NCBI GenBank assembly: GCA_021648365.1
Contig: JAKISY010000092.1
Span: 1-18,712, forward strand
Source of the DNA: Verrucomicrobiales bacterium
GTDB taxonomy: Bacteria > Verrucomicrobiota > Verrucomicrobiia > Verrucomicrobiales > DEV007
Length of the DNA stretch: 18,712 nucleotides
Direction: 5' to 3'
Every line of letters starts with the position of its first letter. Within the stretch, counting starts at the first letter, position 1. The notes under the pieces were generated by a model. That model had not been told where the DNA came from and ran no database searches. It worked only from the letters and a program-made list of their open reading frames with translations. Positions 7,538 to 14,188 of this stretch are shown piece by piece. The position numbers and the translations under genes are program-made.

Positions 7538-8350
7538 ATGCTGAAAATTACAGGAATTCATAAGACCTTTAATCCAGGAACGATCAATGAAGTTCATGCC
7601 TTGAGGGGTGTGGATCTCACCATTGAAGAAGGTTCGTTTGTGGTGGTGCTGGGCATGAACGGTTCCGGGAAATCCACCTTGTTGAATGCGGTGGCGGGTT
7701 CCTTCCGAGTGGATGAGGGTTCGATCAAACTCGATGACAGGGATGTGACCAAGTGGCCGGAACATCGGCGAGCGGCGATGATTGGTCGGGTATTTCAAAA
7801 CCCTTTCAGCGGCACGGCTCCTGATATGTCGATAGCGGAGAATTTTGCTATGGCTGCCAGTCGAGGGAAAACACGTGGGTTGGGCTGGGCACTCTCGAAG
7901 GGCTTGATGGATGCTTTGCGTGACCGTGTAGCGACTTTGAAGATGGGATTGGAGGATCGGCTCGACAACGCGATCGGTTCGCTGTCTGGCGGACAACGGC
8001 AGGCATTGACTTTGTTGATGGCGAGCTGGATCAAACCGTCACTGTTATTGCTCGACGAGCATACCGCGGCGTTGGATCCAAAAAGTGCAGATCAAGTGAT
8101 AGAGCTCAGTAAGGAGGTGATCGAAAAAGATGGGCTGACGACTTTGATGGTCACCCATTCGATGCAGCAAGCCGTCAATCTGGGGGATCGCATCATCATG
8201 ATGCATCGCGGTCAGATTGCGCATGATTTTCGCGGCGCAGAAAAAAAACGTCTGCGCGCTGAAGATCTGCTCGACTGTTTTGAGGAGATCCGCAGAAGGG
8301 AGCAGCTCGATGAAAGTGCTGCGGCGATGCTTGAGCAGCTGTATATTTGA
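7538..8350 (+). CDS. ABC transporter ATP-binding protein (TrpZ-like)
   Basis: A 270-residue ABC ATPase with all catalytic elements intact: Walker A GMNGSGKST (39-47), Q-loop Gln87-Asn-Pro, signature LSGGQ (149-153), Walker B LLLLDE ending in Asp173-Glu174, D-loop Ala-Leu-Asp-Pro and switch His207. The Glu-His-Thr-Ala-Ala-Leu-Asp-Pro run after Walker B is typical of the ATPase subunits that go with TrpX/TrpY-type partners. It energises import through the permease encoded immediately upstream. A C-terminal acidic/basic helix (about 235-270) extends past the core and is common in these subunits. It is followed after five bases by the NCS2 permease gene, so translation of the two is probably coupled. 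Confidence 0.95.
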   Translation: MLKITGIHKTFNPGTINEVHALRGVDLTIEEGSFVVVLGMNGSGKSTLLNAVAGSFRVDEGSIKLDDRDVTKWPEHRRAAMIGRVFQNPFSGTAPDMSIAENFAMAASRGKTRGLGWALSKGLMDALRDRVATLKMGLEDRLDNAIGSLSGGQRQALTLLMASWIKPSLLLLDEHTAALDPKSADQVIELSKEVIEKDGLTTLMVTHSMQQAVNLGDRIIMMHRGQIAHDFRGAEKKRLRAEDLLDCFEEIRRREQLDESAAAMLEQLYI

Positions 8351-8355
8351 TCAAT

Positions 8356-10089
8356 ATGAGTCACCATTCTTCCAGTCGATTGACTTACGCCGTAGATGAA
8401 TGTCCTGGCGCGAGGACTACAGCCTTCCTTGGGTTTCAGGCGGTGTTGTTGATGATTTCAGGCATTGCGCTGACCCCCGTGATTGTTTTGCGAGCTACCG
8501 GTCAGGCTACGCCGGGCACCACCGCGTGGGTGGTATTTGCGGCTTTGTTGCTCAGTGGGATCACTACCGCTTTGCAAGGGCGGCCGATTTGGAAATTTGG
8601 TTCTGGTTATCCGCTGTTCATGGGTACCAGTGGAGCTTTTATCGCGGTGGGCATTGCGGCGATCCAACAAGGAGGTTTGCCATTGCTAGGCACTCTTGCA
8701 GCCACCTCGGCTTTCATTCAGTTTTTCTTCGCTGCGCGGCTTTATTGGTTTCGCAAATTGATCACAGCTGAAGTCGGAGGGGTGGTGGTGATGTTGATTG
8801 TGGTTACGGTTTTTCCGATTGGCACCAGTTTGTTGAATCAGGCTCCGGAGGGGAAAGAGGGAATGCCGGCGGCGCTGACAGCCGGGGTGACATTTTTTTC
8901 CATCGTCGGGCTCGCTTTGTTTGGCAAAGGTTGGCTACGACTGTGGGGGCCTATTCTAGGTATTATCATCGGTTGCTCAGTGGGGGCGGCGCTAGGGCTT
9001 TTTGATGTTGAATCGGTCAAGGCTGCCGATTGGTTTGGTTTTCCTCTCAGCGAATGGCCGGGTATGGATCTGTCTTTTGGCAAAGCTTACTGGACGTTGT
9101 TGCCAGGTTTTGTCATCGTCACGATTATCGGAGCGATCGAGACTTATGGGGATGCGATCAGTATTCAACGGGTGTCCCATCGTGAGCCGCAACCGATCAA
9201 TTTCAAGACGGTGCAAAATGCGCTGTATAATGACGGGTTGGGAAATCTGCTGGCTGGCATGATGGGAACGCTGCCGAACACAACCTATTCCAACAGTATC
9301 AGTCTGATCGAATTCACGGGCGTAGCAGCGCGGCGAGTAGCGGTCTATGGCGGAGGTTTTTTTGTTTTGCTGGCTTTTATGCCAAAAGTATCAGCGCTGC
9401 TTCAGGCGATACCAGCTCCGGTGGTGGGAGTTTATCTGATCGTGTTGTTGTCGATCTTGTTTATTTCTGGACTGCGCCTGGTGACGGAAAATGGTCTTGA
9501 TTACGAGCGTGGCATTGTGGTGAGTTTGTCTTTTTGGTTAGGAGTGGCGTTTCAAAATCAGACGATATTTCCCGAATTGATGCCCGCTTGGTTGCACTCC
9601 ATCTTGGATAATGGAATGACGGCTGGCGGAGTCGCGGCGATTGCTCTCAGTGGAGCACTGGCGTGGAAGAATCGCGGAGGTTCGGTGATTCGATTTTCTT
9701 TAGCTGCGAATATTTTTGAATTGTCTCGTGTTTTTATCGAAAAACACGGCAAGCAGGAAAAATGGGATGAGGAGGGGATCAAACGTTTGCAGTTGGTTTG
9801 CGAAGAAGCGCTGTTGTATTTGACAGGGCAAGCGGGTCATGCCAGTGATCAGATCAAATTGGAACTCAAGTTTGCAGGTCGGAGTGCGCATTTAGAGCTC
9901 ACTACCAGTTTGGATACGCTGAATATTGGTGGAGAAATTCAGTCGCTGAGTTCGGTATCGGAAAGTCCAGAGGATGATGTCGAGCTGAGGATTTTGCGAG
10001 GGATTGCTTCGCAGGTAGATCACCAGCAGTTCAGTGGCAAGAGCTTTCTTAGTCTGGTAGTGGATCAGCGGACGAAGACGTCGGAGTGA
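8356..10089 (+). CDS. NCS2/SLC23 nucleobase permease fused to degenerate RsbW-like domain
   Basis: A 577-residue fusion. Residues 20-435 are a xanthine/uracil permease (PF00860 type) with about 14 spans. Key regions are Gly-Thr-Ser-Gly-Ala-Phe (90-95), the TM8 element Ile-Glu262-Thr-Tyr-Gly-Asp-Ala, and FTGVAARRV (320-328). The last ends the NAT signature, which is diverged: the usual Gln-Asn...Gly residues read Asn-Ser...Ser. After TM14 the chain continues for about 130 residues. FSLAANIFELSRVF (447-460), LQLVCEEALLYL (478-489) and ELRILRGIASQVD (543-555) align in order with the N-box helix and C-terminal helix of RsbW/SpoIIAB-type anti-sigma kinases. The Mg-binding Asn of the N-box is Tyr488, and the DxGxG and glycine-rich motifs are missing, so ATP binding is unlikely. 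ATG 8356 is preferred over the overlapping TTG 8347. Substrate uncertain. Confidence 0.85.
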   Translation: MSHHSSSRLTYAVDECPGARTTAFLGFQAVLLMISGIALTPVIVLRATGQATPGTTAWVVFAALLLSGITTALQGRPIWKFGSGYPLFMGTSGAFIAVGIAAIQQGGLPLLGTLAATSAFIQFFFAARLYWFRKLITAEVGGVVVMLIVVTVFPIGTSLLNQAPEGKEGMPAALTAGVTFFSIVGLALFGKGWLRLWGPILGIIIGCSVGAALGLFDVESVKAADWFGFPLSEWPGMDLSFGKAYWTLLPGFVIVTIIGAIETYGDAISIQRVSHREPQPINFKTVQNALYNDGLGNLLAGMMGTLPNTTYSNSISLIEFTGVAARRVAVYGGGFFVLLAFMPKVSALLQAIPAPVVGVYLIVLLSILFISGLRLVTENGLDYERGIVVSLSFWLGVAFQNQTIFPELMPAWLHSILDNGMTAGGVAAIALSGALAWKNRGGSVIRFSLAANIFELSRVFIEKHGKQEKWDEEGIKRLQLVCEEALLYLTGQAGHASDQIKLELKFAGRSAHLELTTSLDTLNIGGEIQSLSSVSESPEDDVELRILRGIASQVDHQQFSGKSFLSLVVDQRTKTSE

Positions 10090-10112
10090 AGGTAGATCAT
10101 GGGCGGTTGTAA

Positions 10113-10170
10113 GGGCTGCTGTGTTTATCCAGCGCTCGTCCGGAAAAGCTGCGTCGAGCCGCAGCAGTCC
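10113..10170. repeat. nested inverted repeats between convergent genes
   Basis: The outer arms GGGCTGCTG (10113-10121) and CAGCAGTCC (10162-10170) pair at eight Watson-Crick positions plus one G-T. Inside lies a perfect hairpin, GCTGCG at 10148-10153 and CGCAGC at 10160-10165, which competes with the outer stem. It sits in the 94-base gap between the convergent operon (end 10089) and the FG-GAP gene (end 10184). There is no T-tract, so a canonical intrinsic terminator is not supported. It could be a bidirectional transcript-end structure or a dispersed palindromic repeat. Confidence 0.4.
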
Positions 10171-10183
10171 AAAGTATAGCCGA

Positions 10184-11350
10184 TTAAGGTTGGCTGAAGA
10201 ATATTTTGAGATTCTTAGTCTGGCGGGCGGCGACGACGAAGTCGGCGCGTCCGTCTCCGTTGAGGTCGGCGGCTTTGATGTCTTCGACGGCGAGTTGTTC
10301 GCTGGAGATTTTGGTTTCGTGCCATTTTTTTCCGTCTGGGTCCAGCGGAGTGAACAGTTTGATGCCGGGAGTTCCCTTGGGATGAAAGGCGCGCCAGCCG
10401 ATGACGATTTGGTCGGAGCCGGTGCCGAGGTAGTCGGCGACGGCGATGGCATGTCCGTCGATCAGGGCATCGTCGAGCAGGGAAAGTTTTTGCCACAGAC
10501 CTTGTGTGTTATCGGGTTGCACATAGATGGACGAACTGACGCCGTGCATTGGCTCGATGGTGACGATGAAACGTTTGCCATTGGGCAGACGTCCATCGCG
10601 AATCTCGCCGGCGAAGTCTTTGGTGAGTTGACTGGAAACCCATGCTCCATCTTTACGATCAAAATACCAGACACCTTCTTTGCTGGCGGTGATCAGTTCT
10701 TCTTCTGGGTCGTCGTCCCAATTTACCGGATGAAAGTTGTGCGAGAGGTGGGTGAAGTCGCCGATGATGCGGGTTTTCCATTCGTTTTTGACATTCGCTG
10801 GTTTGAAATACTCGTGCATTTTCAGTCCCGGTCCGACGCCCTCTACGCTGCCGCGTCCACGCAGCGGTTTGACAGCCAGGGTGAACTGACCGCCAGCCCC
10901 TTTGATCCAGTGCATACGATGGGTATTGGGTTCGTTGTAGAGTTTCACCGGAGTCCATAGCTGGGTGCGGTCAGCGGGTGGGATGAGATAAAAAACAGCG
11001 CCGTCTTTTTGCGTTTCGCGGAAATTCCACTGACCGCCTGTGGCGATCTCACATTTGCCATCGCCGTCGATGTCGCGAGCGGTGATGCAGACGTTGTCGC
11101 GTTCAGTCAGATCTTTGGCGATGATGTGTTTTTTCCAATTGGGGTTGTGATACCACTGGATGGTTTTTTTGTCAGCTAGCACGATGTCGGTTTTGCCGTC
11201 CCCATCGACGTCGGTGAGCTGTAGTCCGTAGCCGATCTCAATTTGATCGATTTCGACTTCGCTCCATTTGAACTCGGGTGGCTCGGCAGAGTAAATGCTG
11301 GTGGAGAAAGTGAATGAGAGAAGCTGGATGGATAGGAGGATGGTTTTCAT
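10184..11350 (-). CDS. secreted FG-GAP/VCBS repeat protein
   Basis: A 388-residue exported protein with a signal peptide (MKTILLSIQLLSF..., likely cleaved near Ser-Ala-Glu at 21-23). Calcium-binding FG-GAP style loops are visible: Asp-Val-Asp-Gly-Asp-Gly-Lys-Thr-Asp (47-55), Asp-Ile-Asp-Gly-Asp-Gly (93-98) and Asp-Leu-Asn-Gly-Asp-Gly-Arg-Ala-Asp (362-370). Less regular blades lie between them, consistent with a beta-propeller. Such proteins are abundant in Planctomycetota and Verrucomicrobiota; some bind polysaccharide or protein, but most have no assigned function. It diverges from the glycosyltransferase gene at 11423 with 72 bases between starts. The long open frame on the opposite strand at 10121-10960 is its shadow. 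ATG 11350 directly precedes the signal peptide. Confidence 0.88.
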   Translation of the reverse strand: MKTILLSIQLLSFTFSTSIYSAEPPEFKWSEVEIDQIEIGYGLQLTDVDGDGKTDIVLADKKTIQWYHNPNWKKHIIAKDLTERDNVCITARDIDGDGKCEIATGGQWNFRETQKDGAVFYLIPPADRTQLWTPVKLYNEPNTHRMHWIKGAGGQFTLAVKPLRGRGSVEGVGPGLKMHEYFKPANVKNEWKTRIIGDFTHLSHNFHPVNWDDDPEEELITASKEGVWYFDRKDGAWVSSQLTKDFAGEIRDGRLPNGKRFIVTIEPMHGVSSSIYVQPDNTQGLWQKLSLLDDALIDGHAIAVADYLGTGSDQIVIGWRAFHPKGTPGIKLFTPLDPDGKKWHETKISSEQLAVEDIKAADLNGDGRADFVVAARQTKNLKIFFSQP

Positions 11351-11393
11351 TTTTTAAAAAGATGGCTAAAAATCAGTGCAATACGCAATTAAG

Positions 11394-11403
11394 ACTTATA
11401 AGT
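11394..11403. promoter_or_regulatory. 10-base perfect palindrome in divergent intergenic region
   Basis: ACTTATAAGT reads the same on both strands and lies 19 bases before the ATG at 11423, between the divergent FG-GAP and glycosyltransferase genes. It overlaps a TTATAA core that could serve as a -10-like element in either direction. A palindrome this short can occur by chance. Confidence 0.2.
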
Positions 11404-11422
11404 TGGGCGCACTCAGTCTATC

Positions 11423-13264
11423 ATGCCACGTTTTTTTTCAACATCTGATCCCGTCGTCAATCGCGTTTCCGCGATGTTGGCGATAGTGGCGACGGCTTTT
11501 TTGTCTTTGACTTGGTACTTGCCGGAACCTTGGAAACGGGATTCGCTGAAAAAAATGGCGAAGCGTTTGGAGGTGGATAAGTCTGAAGTGCCGTGGCAGG
11601 CGTTTTTTGATTTTGAAACGATGGGCGGACAAAATTTGGGAGTGGATCTGTATCGTCAGATCGGACTGTGGCAGGGGGCTTTGCTGGTGGGGGTGATCTT
11701 AGCTATCTGCGCGCTGACGGTAAGGTGGTGGTTGCCTCTGACTCGGTTGCGTCCTCGTCCAGCGAGTTGGTTGCAGGGCGTGCCGCCTGAGCCGGTTTCA
11801 GTATTTCGAGCAGGTCGTGTGGGTTGGATTAGTTTGGGGGTGATTCTAGTGGTGGCAGGTTTTTTACGCGTGCCGCATTTGGATCGCTCTTTGTATTTTG
11901 ATGAGCAGGATAATCTGAGAAGAAATTTTCATGGTTACCTCGAAATTCGACCAGACGGTGAGGAGGGCTGGAAGGGGGCGGGATGGAGCGAGGCTTTGTG
12001 GGAGAATAAGCTGGGCAACAATCCGGTGATGCTCAGTGTATTGGCGCAGGCGAGTTTGAGAACATGGCGCGCGATCACTGGAACGGATCGCCAGCGTTTC
12101 AGTGTGGTGGCTTTGCGTATGCCGGTGTTGTTGGCGGGTTTGGCTTCGATAGCAGCTTTGTGGTGGCTGCTGCAGGTGTGGGGATTGCCTTGGGCTGCTG
12201 GGATAGCGGCAGGCTTGGCGGCGATTCATCCGATGCACATCGACTACAGCCTGCAAGCGCGCGGGTATGCTTTGGTTTTGTTGTTTGTTCCGTTGGCATT
12301 GATGTTCGCTTGGTTAGCTCTGCGGGACAACCGCTGGCGAAGTTGGTTTGGTTTGGCTTTTTGTGTGTTTTTCTGCCTGTGGTCCTATGCGGGTTCAGTT
12401 TATTTTGCATTGACGCTGAACGTGGGGCTATTGAGCTTTTTATTGTGGCGAGGTTTACGTTTCCGAGACTCAGGCATGATCGGACCTATTTCTAGAATGA
12501 TGGCGGTCAATGCGGTGACGGGTTTGCTGTATGTGTTTTTGATTTTTCCACACTTACCGCAGGTCAGTTATCACTTTCGTCAGGTTTTTGAAATGATCCC
12601 AATGGAGGCATTTTGGGTGTTCTATGCTTGGTCGCACTACAGCACGGGGACGAACTTTCCAGCGGCACAAGATATTTACGATCTGCGCACGGATGCAGTG
12701 ACTTTGCAGCAGCTGTTATTGCAGCGCTTCGCCTCGGCTGAACCAGTTTTGGTGTTGATGCAATGGCTGTTGATTCCGGTGCTGATGATCGTGGGTTTGT
12801 TCTGGTTGTGGCGTCGTTCGCGTAAAGAGGGGCTGTCACCTGCGCTGATGGTTTTAGTGGTGGCTTTGTTTTCGCCGGTGCTTGCTTTGATTCATCAGCA
12901 TTTCACCTCGCTGTATTTTTATTATTGGTATCTCAGTTATGCTTTGCCATTGGTGATCGCAGCTATGGCGATGGGTTTGCAGGCAGTGATCGATCCCTTG
13001 TTGAAACGTGATACGGGAGTTTGTCGATCTTTAGCCATCACTGTGTGTGCGATATTTTTTGCATTATTTGCCTGGCAAACAGGATCGTGGACAGGGCGTT
13101 CTGGGCGGATTCCGCGAGATGTGCCATGGCCAGTGAATGATGAAGGCGTGGCTCAGGTAGAGTTCCGACGCGGGCGCAGTCTGTGGATCGCTACGCAAGA
13201 TGGACGATCGATTCGGATGCGCGATGTGTATGATGCTGAGGGGCGACAGCGCGCTGGCAGGTGA
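11423..13264 (+). CDS. GT-C (PMT/ArnT-like) membrane glycosyltransferase
   Basis: A 613-residue polytopic inner-membrane protein with roughly 11-13 spans. Two features place it in the GT-C superfamily that uses polyprenyl-phosphate sugars. One is Leu-Arg-Val-Pro-His-Leu-Asp-Arg-Ser-Leu-Tyr-Phe-Asp160-Glu161 after the third hydrophobic segment, the acidic first-loop motif of PMT/ArnT enzymes. The other is HIDYSLQARGYAL (272-284), the His/Tyr/Gln-Ala-Arg-Gly-Tyr element of the family. Unusually, about 130 residues with two spans and a charged loop precede the core, and a short polar tail (about 575-613) follows the last span. The acceptor (lipid, protein or polysaccharide) cannot be read from sequence. 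Convergent with the cytochrome gene, 15 bases apart. Confidence 0.8.
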   Translation: MPRFFSTSDPVVNRVSAMLAIVATAFLSLTWYLPEPWKRDSLKKMAKRLEVDKSEVPWQAFFDFETMGGQNLGVDLYRQIGLWQGALLVGVILAICALTVRWWLPLTRLRPRPASWLQGVPPEPVSVFRAGRVGWISLGVILVVAGFLRVPHLDRSLYFDEQDNLRRNFHGYLEIRPDGEEGWKGAGWSEALWENKLGNNPVMLSVLAQASLRTWRAITGTDRQRFSVVALRMPVLLAGLASIAALWWLLQVWGLPWAAGIAAGLAAIHPMHIDYSLQARGYALVLLFVPLALMFAWLALRDNRWRSWFGLAFCVFFCLWSYAGSVYFALTLNVGLLSFLLWRGLRFRDSGMIGPISRMMAVNAVTGLLYVFLIFPHLPQVSYHFRQVFEMIPMEAFWVFYAWSHYSTGTNFPAAQDIYDLRTDAVTLQQLLLQRFASAEPVLVLMQWLLIPVLMIVGLFWLWRRSRKEGLSPALMVLVVALFSPVLALIHQHFTSLYFYYWYLSYALPLVIAAMAMGLQAVIDPLLKRDTGVCRSLAITVCAIFFALFAWQTGSWTGRSGRIPRDVPWPVNDEGVAQVEFRRGRSLWIATQDGRSIRMRDVYDAEGRQRAGR

Positions 13265-13279
13265 ATAGCAAAACTCTAG

Positions 13280-14083
13280 TTATTTGACATCGACTCGCTG
13301 ACCTTTGACTTCGTTGTGTTTGATGAAGGCAACTAGGTTCCATATTTCATCTTCTTTGAGGGTCTGATAGAAGGCTAACATGGGAGTGCCGTCGAGCCCA
13401 CTGGCGATGGTGCGGTATAGGTCGGATGGGGCATCACCGCTCTTGTGATGTTCGTTGCTTAGATCAGCAGGGGTGATCGGGTTTTTCCATACGTCTATCA
13501 GACCTTTTGCGGCTAGGCCATCACCTTTTCCTTTTGAGCCGTGGCAGGCGGCGCAGAGCTCCGCAAATTTTCTGGCTCCCCGTTGTGAATGGACGGCGAG
13601 TTGCTGCCTGTCTTTGAACCACGCTGGAGTTTTCGGCAGCGGGATGGCTTCAGCATAGTTTTTTTCGTCTTTCCAGCGTTTTGATAGGCTTTGAAGATAG
13701 ACGATCAGCCCGTTCACATCGGCGTCGGTGAGCTTTTTGAAAAAGGGCATCGCGGTGCCAGAGATGCCGTTGCGGATGGTTCGACGCAGGTCATCATTGG
13801 TAGGAAGTTTGCCGTAGGGAGTGCTGCGAAACTTGAAAATACCTACTCTGAAATCGCGGGGTTTATCGGTCAATTTTACCGCCCAAGGACCATTGCCTCG
13901 TCCTGTTTTGCCATGACAAGGGCTGCATTGACTGCGGAAAATGTGCCGTCCTTTCATGTAGTAGTGCATGTCCTTGCGCCGAGCTGAGTCGGCAGCCGAA
14001 TCAGCCAGGCAGGGCGTCACCCAGCAGAAATCAGCGGCAAAGATCATCAGGACAATGCCTACAAAAAGAAAAAGTTTTTTCAT
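13280..14083 (-). CDS. di-haem cytochrome c
   Basis: A 267-residue exported electron carrier with a signal peptide (KKLFLFVGIVLMIFA, cleavage probably near Cys-Leu-Ala-Asp, 25-28). Two class I cytochrome c domains are present: haem motif Cys53-Ser-Pro-Cys-His57 with distal Met112 (Gly-Thr-Ala-Met-Pro), and Cys177-Ala-Ala-Cys-His181 with Met235 (Gly-Thr-Pro-Met-Leu). The GIFKFRSTPYG segment (81-91) is common in cytochromes serving periplasmic oxidoreductases and terminal oxidases. I prefer ATG 14083; GTG 14089, two codons upstream, is an alternative. It is transcribed away from the planctomycete-type cytochrome gene (14189), leaving about 105 bases between starts. The partner enzyme is not in the window. 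Confidence 0.92.
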   Translation of the reverse strand: MKKLFLFVGIVLMIFAADFCWVTPCLADSAADSARRKDMHYYMKGRHIFRSQCSPCHGKTGRGNGPWAVKLTDKPRDFRVGIFKFRSTPYGKLPTNDDLRRTIRNGISGTAMPFFKKLTDADVNGLIVYLQSLSKRWKDEKNYAEAIPLPKTPAWFKDRQQLAVHSQRGARKFAELCAACHGSKGKGDGLAAKGLIDVWKNPITPADLSNEHHKSGDAPSDLYRTIASGLDGTPMLAFYQTLKEDEIWNLVAFIKHNEVKGQRVDVK

Positions 14084-14127
14084 TCTCACAAAGCAGAGTT
14101 CATTTCAGGGTGATGTCAAAGTGGAGG

Positions 14128-14141
14128 GTGCTCAGTAGCAC
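14128..14141. promoter_or_regulatory. short hairpin in divergent cytochrome promoter region
   Basis: GTGCT and AGCAC arms flank a CAGT loop midway between the divergent cytochrome starts at 14083 and 14189. It could be an operator shared by both genes, but a five-base stem is weak evidence. Confidence 0.2.
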
Positions 14142-14188
14142 GATCATGCCAGTTGTTTTTTAGGGGAAAGAGTGTTTGCTGACAGTAT

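Noticed and set aside
10099..10179. 26-codon Cys-rich ORF (four Cys) in the convergent gap
   Set aside because: It lies almost entirely within the nested palindrome, has no ribosome-binding site, and is short enough to be chance.
10121..10960. 279-residue open frame on the plus strand
   Set aside because: It is antisense to the FG-GAP gene, which has a signal peptide and calcium-loop repeats. The plus-strand translation is rich in Val/Gly/Asp runs mirroring those repeats and matches no family I know.
12064..12495. 143-residue plus-strand frame inside the glycosyltransferase gene
   Set aside because: Alternate frame of a gene with clear GT-C motifs; the Gly/Phe/Cys-rich product is not protein-like.
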